From Archilochus colubris (Eukaryota > Chordata > Aves > Apodiformes > Trochilidae): a stretch of DNA of 64,000 nucleotides. The DNA lies in contig CM041083.1 of assembly GCA_023079485.1 (NCBI GenBank), forward strand, positions 172,415,480 to 172,479,479, in the 5' to 3' direction. Both the position numbers and the translations under genes were made by a program. Positions 50,904 through 63,538 of the stretch are shown piece after piece. The notes under the pieces were generated by a model, which was not told where the DNA came from, did not search any database, and worked only from the letters and a program-made list of their open reading frames with translations. Within the stretch, counting starts at the first letter, position 1. The number at the start of each line of letters is the position of its first letter.

Positions 50904-53353
50904 GTAAGTAGCTTATCAAATCTTGCAAGTTGTAGCAAAGGGAATACTCTACTCACTCCCAGCATCTATCATACTGATGCACAGGCTTTATCAAGCAAGA
51001 CTTAAAGCTTGAATGGGAGCTATACATAAGTTTTATGAGGATATTAGTTTTGTTTTTACTAAAGCTTATTATTCCAGAAGTTCTTTAATTAATATGACTT
51101 GTCTAGTGATCCATTAAACATACGTATTATAACTTATGTGTATCAGCTATGGATTTGCCCAGGCAGGCAATGCAGGAAGTGTTTGTAGTGATTCAACTGA
51201 TGCCTTCTCCTGAGATTCAGCATTTAAATCCACACCTGAACACTGACACCTATCATGTCTTGCAAGTATTCTGTCTGAAGCATGAAATAGGAGCTCTTAG
51301 TATTGATTATGAGGAAATGGTTCCTATTTTTCATCATACTGTATGCAGTTAGTCTGATATCCTGTTGGTGTCCAACTTGAATAATCAGGTGCCACCAACC
51401 TAAACTTAATACTGTAGTTGAAACTGTCTTCAGTAGTGCTGTTGACATCTGCCTTTAATACTGTTTGGTGGTAAAATGTCTGTGTGTACTAACTCAGGAG
51501 CTGGGTTGTTAGATTAATATTTAACTTTTGGGTAGACTTGCTTTTTTTTAGATAAACTTCTGCTGTAAGGCAGGTGCTGACCTTGAAAAACTTTCAGAAA
51601 GCAATACCAGGTTGAGAAGAAGAAGCTACAGAGAGGGAGACTAAATACAACTTTGTCAATGTCACTGTAGATGCGCAGATTCTCTCAGCATTCCATGCTA
51701 CTACTAAAATAATCTTAACATGTCCTCTGTGTAGTCAGGATGCTTAAATGATGTGTGAAGTCTTCAGATAGAAATAGAATGTTGTCTTCCTGGAATTCTT
51801 ACTCTTTCTGTATTCTTAAGTCATACTTTATTTCTTCCTTGCACTACTTTGATAACAGTGCATTAGATGCTTTTTTGGTGCTTATTAATAATTCTATTAA
51901 TTTCTTGGTTTCCTGTAGATGGCAGTTGTTTGCTTTTAGTTTCTTTAATCAAGACATTTGAGTCTGATAATTAAATGCAGAAAACATAAAGGATACTTCT
52001 TAATGGAATAATATTTTTCTTGGATTTATGCTGCTAGGTTATACCTCTCTTATCACTGAATCCACAGTTAAGCTGCTAATGTAAAAAAAAATTATAGAGT
52101 GGGATTCTTTGGTTTTGCTTTGTTTTAAATACATATATGTAAGGTGTCCTAGGAAATCAGAGGACTGGGGATGCTTTAATTTGTTACTCGTTTGCTACTG
52201 ATTTAGTTTTTAATTCTGGACCACTGATTTTGGCTATGGCTTTCAAAAGTCAAACCCAGCAGTTAGGCTTTGATATGAGGAATCTGAATTAAAGGGGCCA
52301 AAAAAAAAAACCAGAGGCTCTTAGAGCATGGCAGTTCTCTAACAAAAGCATAACATTTCTAAATAGTGACAGCTTCTTCAGTAGTCCTCTGTCAAATTTT
52401 CTGGGAATTAAGCTGACCTAAAAAACAGACACTGAAAAGTTCTCTTGTTTTGTGATTTTCATCCCTCTTGCTAGGAAGTTTTTATTTGAACTTGTTTTCT
52501 ATACTTTCTAGCACATGAGGAGTAACAAATAATGAACCTCATTCTTCAGACTGAGTGATCCAAGTTACCTGAAAATGAACAAATTCTATGTCAGTTTCAA
52601 AGGATGGGTTTTTTTGAGAGCTTTCATCATTAATAATAGTTAGAGGTGTACTCAGGAAGAGAGTTGGTGTTTCTCAGCATAAAGGTGAAATGTATTAAAG
52701 TACTAGAATTGGACAGAAAAGTTCACCAATTTGTAGAGGTTTTCCTGTTTCATTAATCTGATACTAACATTTTTCCAAAGCCACATTCTGACTTAGAGAT
52801 GGGACTTTGGTGATACTGCAGCAATGCCTCAGGTTACAGTGTACTTGCAAGACCTATCCATACCATCATCAGTCTTCTAGTGTCTTTCAGTTGCCTGTGC
52901 TTTTGTGGGGTTTTACCCTGCTGATTTCTGCTGAAGTACTGTTAAAGTAATAGACCTATTGCTTTCTAATTGCTTCCTAAAACTTTTAAAACATCTGAGT
53001 TCTTACTTCAGCATTAGAGCAAACCTACTCTGATGAGAAGTAGCACATTTTTTCTGTGTTGACTTAATTCTGTACCTTACAGCTCAAGGAAGATTATAGA
53101 AACATTTTAAGAATAATTTCTAAGTAGAAAAAAAATGTTGGAAGGAAAGATTACACTTCCCCCCCTAATGTCAGTAGTTTCCATTGTATATTATTTTACT
53201 CACTGGACATTTCAGTTTTCCAATAATAATAGAGAAGCAATTTTAAACACAAGACCACACTTAAAGCACACAACATTATTTTAAAATAGATTTTTAATTA
53301 CATTCTGCCCTTAGTGATTATTTTTCATGTTATTCTTTTTTACTTTCACTCAG
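50904..53353 (+). other. FNDC3A: FNDC3A intron (2.45 kb)
   Basis: Bounded by GTAAGT and TTTTACTTTCACTCAG. It is ordinary AT-rich intron with short A runs near 52298. I recognise no repeat family, RNA gene or coding sequence. Confidence 0.9.
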
Positions 53354-53626
53354 ATACTCTGCCTGCTCATGGAAGGTCCAACTTTAGAGATGAAAGGTCT
53401 AGTAAAACATACGAAAGGTTACAAAAAAAATTAAAAGATCGACATGGGACTCAGAAGGATAAATTAAACAGTCCTCCACCATCTCCTCAGAAATGTCCTT
53501 CTCCTACAAGTGAACATAATGGACTTACAAAAGGACAGGATTCAGCTGGTATAAGCACAGGTTCCAGCAAAAGCAAGTCTTCGGGTAAAGGAAAAAACAA
53601 CTCTCAGACAGACACAGAAATAGAAG
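53354..53626 (+). CDS. FNDC3A: FNDC3A coding exon, basic and Ser/Pro-rich linker
   Basis: This 273-bp exon has two bases completing Asp, 90 codons and one base of a Glu codon. It encodes T-L-P-A-H-G-R-S-N-F-R-D-E-R, then a basic amphipathic stretch K-T-Y-E-R-L-Q-K-K-L-K-D-R likely to be helical. A Ser/Pro-rich low-complexity region follows (S-P-P-P-S-P-Q-K), then a Gly/Ser/Lys-rich tail ending T-D-T-E-I-E. The Y-E-R-L-Q-K-K-L-K-D-R block is diagnostic for FNDC3A. The donor GTAAGTGTT follows 53626. The Ser/Pro part may be phosphorylated, but no specific site can be assigned. There is no FN3 fold in this exon. Confidence 0.95.
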
Positions 53627-56600
53627 GTAAGTGTTAAGAAAGAAACAAAATTTATATATTATGAAAGTCCAGTATTGGCTGTGCATGGCACTTTGACAAT
53701 TTGAAGTTGAGTAGTAGCCCGTAACTGCCCTGACTTATACAGAATGGAGTTAAGGGCAGTCGACCTGCTCCTCACATCAGAACAATGGGCCTAAAAGAAC
53801 AAAAATACTGCCATGAAAGCCTCCATATAGATTTGGGCAAATGTTATTAGTCATACTTCCTAATACTGTTCCTAGAAAAGTCTGTGCTTTGTCCAGAGTT
53901 ATTGGTGCTTACATTTTAAGGAACCATTGAATATTTATGGACTGCTTGATACTGCAGAAAACATGGAAAGAGCCATGTGTCTGATTCAGGAAGCCTACAC
54001 TCAGCTTGTTAAAGAGGAGTATTTTGTAAAAGAGATACTTTTTTTAATATAAAACTCACATAATGCCTTTCTCTACCAGCTCATTATAGAAAGGTGTTTT
54101 TAGAAAAAGACTGCTCCTCACACTAGATGAGTTCATAGGTACTGTGTTTTTTATTAATATCTTTATTTCACTGGAAAGCTTGTGATCTCCAAATTGACTG
54201 TTTGCTCAGTCTTAGTCACACAGTTGTTGTCAAGTCTTGTGTGTCACCATGCAACTTTCAGGTCACTGCTATAGCACTTCAGAGTCAGAAAGTGATGTTG
54301 AACACTTCTCATCATCCAAATACAAATTTCTCAAAATAGGGAGTGGTAACTAGTGATGCTGAGGGAAACAAACCATAATTTTCTCAACTCATTGAAGATT
54401 ATATGATGATGATATTGTGCCAGTGCATATATAAACATAAACCAAGAGGAATGCAAAGCAAGTGTGTTTAGCCAAGACCAGAAAATCTCAGCCTGGAAGA
54501 GCTGTTAATAAACATTTGTAGATGATACAGTGTGAAAGCTTAGTACCAAAGGACACCTTTGAGATACAACCTCACTTCAGAAGTCGGGAGCTGTTGCTCA
54601 GAAATTGAATGAAATCTTGTCACTATAGTTCTAGAGTAGCATTAGTCTTGGCTTCTGTTTAATTTCTGCTAATTGGTATTTCTGTGAGCTTTACCAAGAC
54701 ACAGCTGGTAATACATACTGTTGCTTACATAAATTATGAAAATTATGTTAATGGTTCCTTAGAAGTATTTTATATAAGAATGGAAAAGTCAAAATTACTT
54801 AGTTATCTCAGGAGACACTTTGCAGAATTATATACCTTTAATGTGAATCAGACTTGTGATAACAGAAATCAGAAATGCATTTAATTAGTCATAAACTTAT
54901 AAAGTTATAAAAAGATTTGATGTTTTTCTAAAATTTTTCACAGAATTGTAGAATCACAGAATGGGTTGGGTTGGAAGGGACCTTAAAGATCATCTAATTC
55001 CAACCCCCCTGCATGGGCAGGGACACCTTCCACCAGACCAGGTTGCTTAAAGACCCATCCAGCTTGACCCTGAACACCTGCAGGGCTGGAGCATTCACAG
55101 ATTCTCTGAACAATCTCTTCAGTGTCTCACCACCTTCACACTAAAGAATTTCTTCCTAATCTAAATCTACCCTATTTCAGTTTGAAATGATTCCCCCTTG
55201 TCCTGTAACTACACGCCCTTGTACAAGGTCCCTCCCCAGCTTTCCTCTAGGCCTCTTCAGGTACTGAAAGGCCGCTCTAAGTTCTCCCCAGAGCCTCTTC
55301 TTCTCCAGGCTGAACAACCCCACCTCTCTCAGCCTGTCCTCGTAGGAAGCGTGCTTCAGCCCTCTGATCATCTTCATGGCACTTCTTTGTACTCTCTCCA
55401 TTAGCTCCATGTCCTTCCTGTGTCAGGTGCTCCAGAACTGGACACAGTATTCCAGGTGGGGTCTGACAAGAACAGAGCAGAGGGTGAGAATCACCTCCCT
55501 CACCCTGCCGACCACGTCTTTTGATGCAGCCCAGCACATGGTTGGCTTTCTGGCCTGCAAGCACACATTGCTGGCTCGTGTTGATGAGTAGCTCAACCAA
55601 CACCTTCAAGTCCTTCTCCTCAGGGCTGTTTTCAGTCTGCTCTCCACCAAACCTGTGATTGCTCTTGGAATTGCCCTGACCCAGCTGCAGGACCTTGCAC
55701 TTGGCCTTATTGAACTTGTTGAAATTCATGGGCCCACCACTCAAGTCTGTCAGGGTCCCTGTGGATGACCTCCCTTACCTCCCGTGTGTTGACCAGACCA
55801 TGTAGCTTGATGTTGTGAGCAAACTTGCTGAGGATGCACTCAATTCCACAGTCCATGTCTCCAAGAAAGATGTTAAACTTGTTACTATGGTTATTGGTCT
55901 CTGTTTGGACATCAAGCTGTTGACCACTACTCTTTGAGTGCGATGGTCCAGCCAACTCTTTATGTACCAAGTGGTCCATCCATTCAATCTATATCTTTCC
56001 ATTTTAATAGACTTTGGTTTTCTTTTGTTTAGTGTAAGGCAGGTTAAGTGAGTTAAAAATACCTGGCCACACCTTCAAAACAGGGTAGCCTGTTCAGTTA
56101 CACTACTGAGGTTGTAAAATGTAATTACCATATGAGAGAAAGCACATAAACCACTTTCTATAAACTTACTGAGCCCTCTATAAAACTCAGCTATACCTTC
56201 AGCTGAAACAAAACAACTTAAATTCTTTCTTGAAGGTGTAACTGAAGGTTAAGCTAAAGCTTGCCCTCACAATTGAAGGAGGCCAACAATGTTAGAAGTA
56301 GTCTGCCACATGATGGGCAATAACTTACTTAAAGTGCTCTTACATTTACTGTGTCTAAATCCAAAGAGAAAGCTATAGGAGGTATCTCAGCCAAGAGCTT
56401 AAGTTCTCCAGAACACTAGTTTGTGTTTATAAAAGATAACCAGGCTTTATGTATTCTATTAAAGAACAAATTTAGAAGTATGTTTATATGAAAAAATTTA
56501 CTTCAGAGCTTTTTTTTGATTGGTTTTGGTTTTTCTTTTGCTCTAGATGAATTAATTTTTAGCATGGTGTTCTTTTTTATAAATACTTTCCACAGTTATT

Positions 56601-56712
56601 GATTATTGGTAATTGATTGTTCAAATTATTGAACTTGAAGAGCTATTTCACTGTAAAGTCACTGAACAATATTCACGGATACTTTTTATTTGCTTTGATT
56701 TTATTTTTTAAG
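53627..56712 (+). other. FNDC3A: FNDC3A intron (3.1 kb)
   Basis: Bounded by GTAAGTG and TTTTATTTTTTAAG. About a third is an antisense CR1 copy (54942-56008). The remaining 53627-54941 and 56009-56712 are AT-rich with nothing recognised. Confidence 0.9.
54942..56008 (-). mobile_element. CR1 LINE, 1.07-kb fragment
   Basis: The antisense copy begins with the 3' signature AGAATCACAGAATGGGTTGG at left and runs into ORF2 on the right. Minus-strand frames retain E-R-V-Q-R-S-A-M-K-M near 55.38 kb, [11 protein letters not shown] near 55.70 kb, G-D-M-D-C-G-I-E near 55.85 kb and W-L-D-H-R-T-Q-R near 55.94 kb. The right end stops close to the W-T-T-W region, so the element is 5'-truncated. Frameshifts break the frame near 55.4 and 55.7-55.8 kb. 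Confidence 0.94.
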
Positions 56713-56771
56713 AAAAGGATGAAGAAACAAAAGCACTTGAAGCACTTCTTTCTAATGTAGCCAAGCCAGCG
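56713..56771 (+). CDS. FNDC3A: FNDC3A coding exon preceding the FN3 array
   Basis: This 59-bp exon completes the shared Glu codon and adds 19 codons, K-D-E-E-T-K-A-L-E-A-L-L-S-N-V-A-K-P-A, ending in phase 0. The run is an acidic then leucine-rich, probably helical segment known from FNDC3A immediately before its first FN3 domain. Acceptor ATTTTTTAAG and donor GTAAGTAAA are clear. The next exon should begin the first FN3 domain; I looked for it up to the end of the window and did not find it. Confidence 0.93.
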
Positions 56772-57700
56772 GTAAGTAAAATAAAGCTTTCCATAAAATC
56801 AAAATGTATCTTGTTAGTTTATGCAGCTACACCTCCATTTTTGTCTCCAAGGTTAAAGGGTCTTTAACTTCCCACTCTGAAAAATAATTGCGTAACTTCA
56901 GTCACTGAAATGTATGTGACAAATTTTTTCATTGTATTAACATTTAGGAAGCTAAAATTGTTTTGTCACTTGTTATGGAGAGTTTTTCGTGGCCACTGTG
57001 AAGTCTTAATATTCACAGAATTATTAAAAAGACATATAGAAAGAGCCTGTAATGTTGCCAGTAACATAATGGTGGTGCTTAACAAAAGATGGTGATCATC
57101 TCTTGCTGTAAAATCTGCTCTCAATTTCCTGTAACACTGCTTATTTCTAACTGAAACAATTTTACACAGCAGGTATCCTCTAGGCATGAGAGATACTTCA
57201 TGAGATTTCAGAAACTTTATGTAAAATTATTTTTTGGAACATCTTGTTTGAAAAGTAAAGAAAAGGTATTGCAGATTTTTCTTTAAGAATCTCTGACATC
57301 TCCAGGGAGGGGAGACATAAAATCCACTGAGGAAGGTGACAATCAGCAGAGGACTTATGACTTAACTGCCTGAAGTTCCTTTTCATTTTGTAGAACTAAT
57401 TCAAAGCCTTTGCGTAGAGACTCTTTACAACACTGTTGCCAAATTAAGCAGTGTCTTGCATTTTTAAACAGGCTTGTGTTTTTTATTTTTGTCATCTGGA
57501 CCCTCCCTGAACCTAACCATTCTGTGAAGATTTTCCAAAAATCTCCACCACAACCCTCAGTCTACCAGCTTGCTAGAGTAAAAATAGTGTATGTTGCCTG
57601 TTGTAAACTACAAAAGTGTGTGCAACTGAAACTCCAGGAACTTGCCATGGGTTTGTCCAGTCAGCTAGTTCCTTCATAATCAGGAGTCTTGCTTTTCATT

Positions 57701-58615
57701 GAATCATAGAATGAGTAGGGTTGGAAGGGATCTTGAAGATCATCTAATTCCAAACCCCCAGCATGGTCAGAGACATCTCCCACCAGACCAGGTTGCTCAA
57801 AGCCCCATCCAACCGGGCCTTGAACATTTCCAGGGAGGGGGCAGCCACAGCTTCCTTGGGCAACCTGTGCCAGTGTCTCACCACCCTCAAACTAAAGAAT
57901 TTCCTCCCAAAGTCTAACCAGAATCTCCCCTCTTCAAGTTTGAAACCAGTGTCCCTCCTCCTGTCACTACACACCCATGTAAAAACCCCAACCCCAGATG
58001 TCTTCTAAGTCCCCTTCAGATACTGGAATGTTCCTATAAGGTCCCTTGACTGTCTGTGCTGCCTTTGATTCAGCCCAGGACACAGTTGGCTTTCTGGGCT
58101 GCAAGCACATGTTGTTTCATGTTAAGCTTCTGGTCCACTCTGAAGTCCTCCTCAGGGCTGTCCAAAATCCTTTCTCCTCCCAACCTGTATGGAATTGCCT
58201 CAACCCAGGTGCAGAACCTTGCACTTAGCTTTGTTGAACTTCATCCAGTTTGCACGAGCCCACTTCTCAAGCCTGTCAAGGTCCCTCTGGATGCCATCCC
58301 TTCCCTCTACAATGTTGACTTCACCACACAGTTTGGTGTTGTCAGCAAACTTGCTGAGGGTGCATTCAATTCCACTGTCTGTGTATCTGACAAAGATGTT
58401 AAACAGCACTGGCCTGAGTACTGACCCTTGAGGAACACTACTCATTACACATCTCAGTTTAGAAAAGGAGCCATTGATCACAGCTCTTTGGGTGTGACTG
58501 TCCAGCCAGTTCCTTATCCAGCAAGTGGTCCATCCATCAAATCCATATTGTTCCATTTTAGAGAGTAGAATGTCACGTGGGACGGCATCGAATGCTTTGC
58601 ACAGGTCCAGGTAGA
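57701..58615 (-). mobile_element. CR1 LINE, 0.9-kb fragment with internal deletion
   Basis: The left end carries GAATCATAGAATGAGTAGGG and the CR1 3' UTR. A 118-codon minus-strand frame (58200-58556) retains [14 protein letters not shown] and L-S-K-F-A-D of the reverse transcriptase, with Asn in place of the second Asp of the F-A-D-D box. Between about 58030 and 58060 the ORF2 segment with L-R-P-H-L-E-Y-C and R-R-A is missing, which I read as an internal deletion of roughly 200 bp. The copy is inactive. Confidence 0.92.
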
Positions 58616-58882
58616 TATTCTGATGTCATTTCATCCTTGTCAAGTCCTCAGATTACACCACACATATGCAAACACTCTTACATACAGACTTGACATAACT
58701 AATAAAGGACAGAAAACTTTTATGGAATGAATGACATATGGAGAAAAGATGAAGAAGAAAAAAGGGTCAGATGGAATCATCATCAGACTTCCAACACTAC
58801 ATACCTTCTGTCCTTCACCCGCCAGACAGTTTGGCCCCAGTTCTAGGGCCCCAGTCTTGGTGGTTCTTTCATATCTTGCTTT

Positions 58883-59275
58883 ACAGCCTGGCGAGGAGAG
58901 TCTGAGAGAGCTGGGACTACTTAACCTGGTGAAGAGAAGACTCGAGGGATCTTACCCATGTATGTAGATACCAAGACTGTGAGTAAGAGGGTGGAGCCAG
59001 GCTCTTTTCTTTGTGCCCAGAGGAAGTGGCTACAAGCTGAAACGAAGGAGGTTCCCTTTGAACATCCAGAAATGCTTTTTAACTGTGAGGATTATTGAGC
59101 AGTGGCACAGGTTGCCCAGAGATTTTGTAGAGACTCATTCTTTGGAGATACTGAAAAGCTGTCAAGGTATTATTCTGGGCAGCTGGCTTTAGGTGACCCT
59201 ACTTGAGCAAGGGGGTTGGACCAGATGACCTCCAATGGTCCCTTCCAGCTGCAGCTACTTTGTGTTTCTGTGGTG
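58883..59275 (+). mobile_element. CR1 LINE 3' fragment, different subfamily
   Basis: In plus orientation, a block encoding L-R-E-L-G-L-L-N-L is followed by the C-terminal ORF2 and 3' UTR. It ends with GGTTGGACCAGATGACCTCC and a final TTTGTGTTTCTGTGG. Both the 3' end and the spacing differ from the antisense neighbour 270 bp away, so this is a separate and older insertion of another CR1 subfamily. No useful open frame remains. Confidence 0.85.
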
Positions 59276-59379
59276 CTCCAAGAACTGAGCAGGGATTGTA
59301 ATTACAAGTGCTTGGTGTCCTGCTGTGTCCAAGCATCAGAATGAGTTAATTGTCTTCAGTGCCCCTCTGTGTTTTGAGT

Positions 59380-59920
59380 CACTAAGCAGCATAGAGATGG
59401 AAGCTGAGTCAAATCCTTTAAGAAGGGGTTGAGAGAGCTAAGATGAAGAACTGGAGAGGAGTTCACTGATCCTTTCTGTTACAGTGGTGTAGATAACACC
59501 AGAGATAGTCAAGTTCAGTAGCACTTAACAGGATGACCGTGGTGATTGGAGCTAGTGGAGGGGCAATACAAATTTGGAGAAGAAACTGGAACTGAAAAGA
59601 GCACTAAAGGAGATGAGGTTGTTAGGGAGAAAGGAAGTGAGAGAAGAAGAAACAGGTCTGACAAGGAGAACAGGTCTAGATGACAACTAAGACTTGAGGG
59701 ATCCTAAAACAGGCAGTCTAAGTTGAGAAAGAGACCAGGAACAAAGAGAATAGAGTAGGTGTGAACTGCTGGAAGAACAAGATGAAGAGCAAGTAGCTTT
59801 TCTGTTTGTTATTTTTACAAGCAGAGTGATAATGAAAGGGTGATGGGAATCTGAATGTCTTGTTACTAAGAGTGGTGGGGATATCAGACAGTAGTAGCAA
59901 GGGACTGAAACTGTCTGAGA
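59380..59920. other. purine-rich intronic stretch
   Basis: The + strand is dominated by AGAGAAG, GGAGA and AAGATGAAGA words over about 540 bp without strict periodicity. It is not a simple microsatellite and not coding in any frame beyond short open stretches. No element is recognised. Confidence 0.5.
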
Positions 59921-62850
59921 AAGATGAAGATTAGTGAGACAAGGGTACTGGAACGTTACTGAGAGACTAAATGAATGAAGAACTGTTGATTAGGACTATA
60001 CTTTAGGTGAGAAGCTGAAGGAAAAGTGTCAGAAGCTGTGAGAAATTAATGTAAGTCTACATCTGATACCACTGATTTTTATCCAGTACCTGGAAGGTAA
60101 TCCAGCATTTCCACATCTCATCTTTCTTCCAACAGGAGGTACCTGCAGACTCTTTTGACTGAGGTTTTGTTTTGCTGCCTGTCGTTTCAGTGCCCAACTG
60201 TGCATCTCCACAGGTTGTTGCAAACATCTATTGCTATCACGGTGTTGATCAAGCAGTAGAGACTTGCGTAGTGAATCTTAAGGATTCAGGTTTGCTGTAG
60301 GATGATACCAGAAAGACTTGAAGGGAGTAATTTGCTATTTTAAAAAAATAATTTAAAATATATATTAGAAATAATACCTGTATGCATGCATACATTTTAA
60401 GAAAATATGCATCAAAATACTCTTAGTGTAATTCTGTTCCTTTCTCAAAGTGACAAAGGAAAGATTTCATACTAATGGTAGTCCATTGTGCTAAGATTAC
60501 AGTTGCTTTTTGGGTTTTTTTAGCAGAGCAGCATACTGATCTTTCTGTATGGTCCCTGCTAGTCACTGTACAAAACATACCTGCTTTGGGAACAGATCAG
60601 GGCTGTGTAGCAAGCAAGTTTTGACCGCTTTTGAATCCATCCCAACAAGGGAGTGTGTGCCCAGTTTAGCCACACGCTGCATAAGAATGGACACAGAAAT
60701 AAATTTTGCTGTAAGGTTAGCTTAGTGCAAGATTGTGTTGTACTGGAGTGTGCTGGGCAGCAGTGTTCTCAGCAGCCCTCAAATCATGAGTGCCTGCTAT
60801 ACCCTTCTTAACTTCATAATAATGTGGATGATCCCTTCTACACAGACTAGAAGTACAGGGACCAGTTCTCTAGAGGATCTGTGCAGAGTCCTCTGCCAAT
60901 GGTCAGGGCATACAAGATAGCATCTGAGTCTAGGGTGTCATCAGGGGCTGCAGAGCTGAGGGGAATGACAACTGTGAGATTCATGGGGTGGTTAGAGTAA
61001 GACTGTTCAGAAGTGTGGTTAACAGGTGGTCTCTTCTGCTGTGTTGCTAATGACATATGAAAAAGTGGTGGAGTGACAGAACTCTCTTGTTTTCTTTCAT
61101 TTCCTTTCACCCTCAATGCTCAACCCTCCATGCCTTGTAGGCAAGCACACCACTTCCCCTCCCCACCATGTCTTCACTTGAACATCATTGCATGTAGCTG
61201 TCTATGAATAAATCTCTTTGCAGACCTCAGAAACATCACAGGCAAAGGCAGTAAGTAGTCTGCTACAGACTAGACAGTGTACATGTGACAAAAAGCCAGA
61301 TTTCCAGCACTTGAGGTGCAAATGCTTTGCAAAGGGAATGGGACTGTCAGGGCTGTGGGTGGATAGAAGTCTAGCTTGTGGGCATCTTGGGAAAGTGTGA
61401 CATGATAGGAGAGAGGGAGACTGTTTTGCTTATTTAGACCCTGCAGGATCAGAAGCAGCCCTCACACAGTTTCTCCAAGGAAATATTTTTCTCACCATAC
61501 CACAAGTGAGTGAGGAGATTGTGTTTTTCACACCTTTTCCCTGTAGTTCTCATCAGAAATACTCTTGCAGGTTTTTGATTGTTTTGCTCACTGTGACAGT
61601 TGTGCCCTGGTACTTTTCCTAATGAGTTCTCCCTGGCTGAACTTCAGTGCTGGCACAAGCAATACTAGATACTTGATGTGGTGCTCATATGATTGGATGA
61701 TCCTACAGGTGCTGTGCCCATCACACCACATTCTGCTCCAGAAAGCCCAGAGTAGTGCCTGAGGCTGTCACCTTTCCTGGGCTCTCCCATGTCTTCAGGT
61801 CCAGGTCCAGGGCATACACAACTTAATCAGCTGATGGGCTCCTCAGTGTGCTTTCATTCACACATGGCAGTGTCAGACAAGTTGGTAGTGTGGTGCTGTG
61901 ACCAAACCTTCAACTTCCTATACCCAAGTGTAAGTTGGAATGTTTCTGCAGGTTGACCCATGCTGAGTCCTCAGTATCTGAGCATAATCCACAGAAAGTA
62001 TTGTATCCATTAGCCAAGTAGGACCTGAAAAGGGAAACACAAAATGAAGAGTGGAGCCCAAGACTGAGTATTTAATAAAAAAGGGCAGTAGGAACTCAGA
62101 ATGTGATAATTGCTTATATAGCATGTAAATCACTTGGGAGAGCACTATGGTTTTTTGTTTCATGCATGCCCTAAGTATGTTCACAGGCTTTCAGAACTTG
62201 AAACAGGATTGCACCTCACTCACCAGTTAAGTACCTTGTGTCACTGTGAATGCATTCCAGTTTGCACATGCTAAAACTATTCTATTATTTTCAGCACATG
62301 TAGTATTGTTAATGAGAAGATTCACTTATGTGAGTTGCACTGCTATTGAAGACGTGCCCACCTCTTACTCAGTGCTGGGACCTGACTCAGTATTGTGCTT
62401 GGCTTTGCAGAAGCATATAGTGGTCAAAGCTGCAACCAAAATCAGTGGTAGCTGCTTGAATAAGCATACAAAGTAATAAGTAATGCCAGGTTTTCAGAAG
62501 AAGCCCCTCCTGAGTGTCTCAGGGCACCTAAGAAGAGTGGTTTCTTCTGATCTCAACCTTTGGTCTTCAAAAATACCTTTTTTCCTCTTTATAGCTCAGT
62601 TTGTGTGTTTGGTTTTTTTTTAATATACTGGTGTTTTGTGCTTGAGAACTGACAGGAATTTCTGAAACTTCAGTCATTCTTTTTCAGAACAGAGTTCTGT
62701 CTAGTGTTGAAAAAGTCAAGTATTGGGATATTATTGAACATCATTGATAAAGATCAACATTGAATAATTGCTTCTTAGTAAAGCAGTTAGTAGTTACTGT
62801 CATATCCTTGCTGTTACAGTCCAAGGTAACATTAAAATTTATTTTTGTTT

Positions 62851-63538
62851 TGGATCCACGAAACAAAGTCCAACCATAGAAGGGTTGGGTGCAAGCAGCT
62901 TTTATTTGACAATTGACACAGGCAAAATGATAGAGCCAGGCAAAAGAGGGAGAGAGGAAAAGAAGATATAAGAGAGAGAGAAAAGTGGGAAGAAAGAATG
63001 AGAGAGAGAGTGACCACCAGGGGTGCAGCTGCCCCGTGAGTTCTTGCAGGACGTTGCACTGATTCTGGACAGGGTCCAATGTGAGATGGTGGTGGGTGAA
63101 GAGACACCAAAACAGCCACAGCATGGACAGCCATATATACCCCTGAGTTCCTTTTGTTCCAAAGGGGCAGCTGTCAGTCAGCTGCCACAGAAGCCAGGTC
63201 CATCAGCATCAGAGCCACTGCAGACAGGCTGCCTGGAGGGGGGGAGCTTCCACAGAAGGGTGCAGTCCCCCACCCACTCATCAGTTCTTATCTCCTTCCA
63301 GGCACCACTCCCCACTCCATTCCAGCCCCCTCAGCCAGGTACATCAGCATCAGGACAATCAAGGTGGCTTCCTCCAGCCTGGGCAGGGTAATCGTGCCTG
63401 GAGGGACGTCCCAGCATTGCAGGCTGGCCCTCAGAGAAGGGGAGTAGTCTCCACCCAGTAGTTCTTATCTCTTCCCGAGGTGTCACCACCTGCTCAGTTC
63501 TGGCCAGCCAGGTCCTCCACCCTAGCCAGGGCTACTCA
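62851..63538 (-). mobile_element. probable solo LTR of an endogenous retrovirus, antisense
   Basis: Read on the minus strand, the segment has the layout of a retroviral LTR. A GC-richer U3 contains imperfect internal repeats, followed by a TATA box (+ strand 63134-63139), a CT-rich R region, and a polyadenylation signal AATAAA (complement at 62901-62906) about 230 bp after the TATA box. TG and CA ends can be placed at 63538 and 62851. No gag, pol or env sequence and no second LTR is seen, so a solo LTR is likely. I could not find an exact target-site duplication, so the ends are provisional. The family is not identified. Confidence 0.7.
63193..63530 (-). repeat. imperfect tandem repeats within the LTR U3
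   Basis: A block starting GCCAGGTCCATCAGCATCAG (63193) recurs as GCCAGGTACATCAGCATCAG at 63334. A third partial start, GCCAGGTCCTCCACC, lies at 63507. The matching downstream words AGTTCTTATCTCCTTCC (63283) and AGTTCTTATCTCTTCCC (63460) show that the second unit is about 36 bp longer. Repeated U3 blocks in LTRs often act as enhancers, which is inference here. Confidence 0.75.

Noticed and set aside
17427..56771. Assignment of the exons to the paralogue FNDC3B
   Set aside because: The first exon is similar, but the later exons (N-G-V-R-R without an inserted residue, Y-E-R-L-Q-K-K-L, S-P-V-T-G-A-G-D) match FNDC3A and not FNDC3B.
62741..63391. Open frames of 86 to 127 codons in the LTR as retroviral genes
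   Set aside because: They cross the TATA box, R region and U3 repeats, carry no retroviral protein motifs and exist on both strands.
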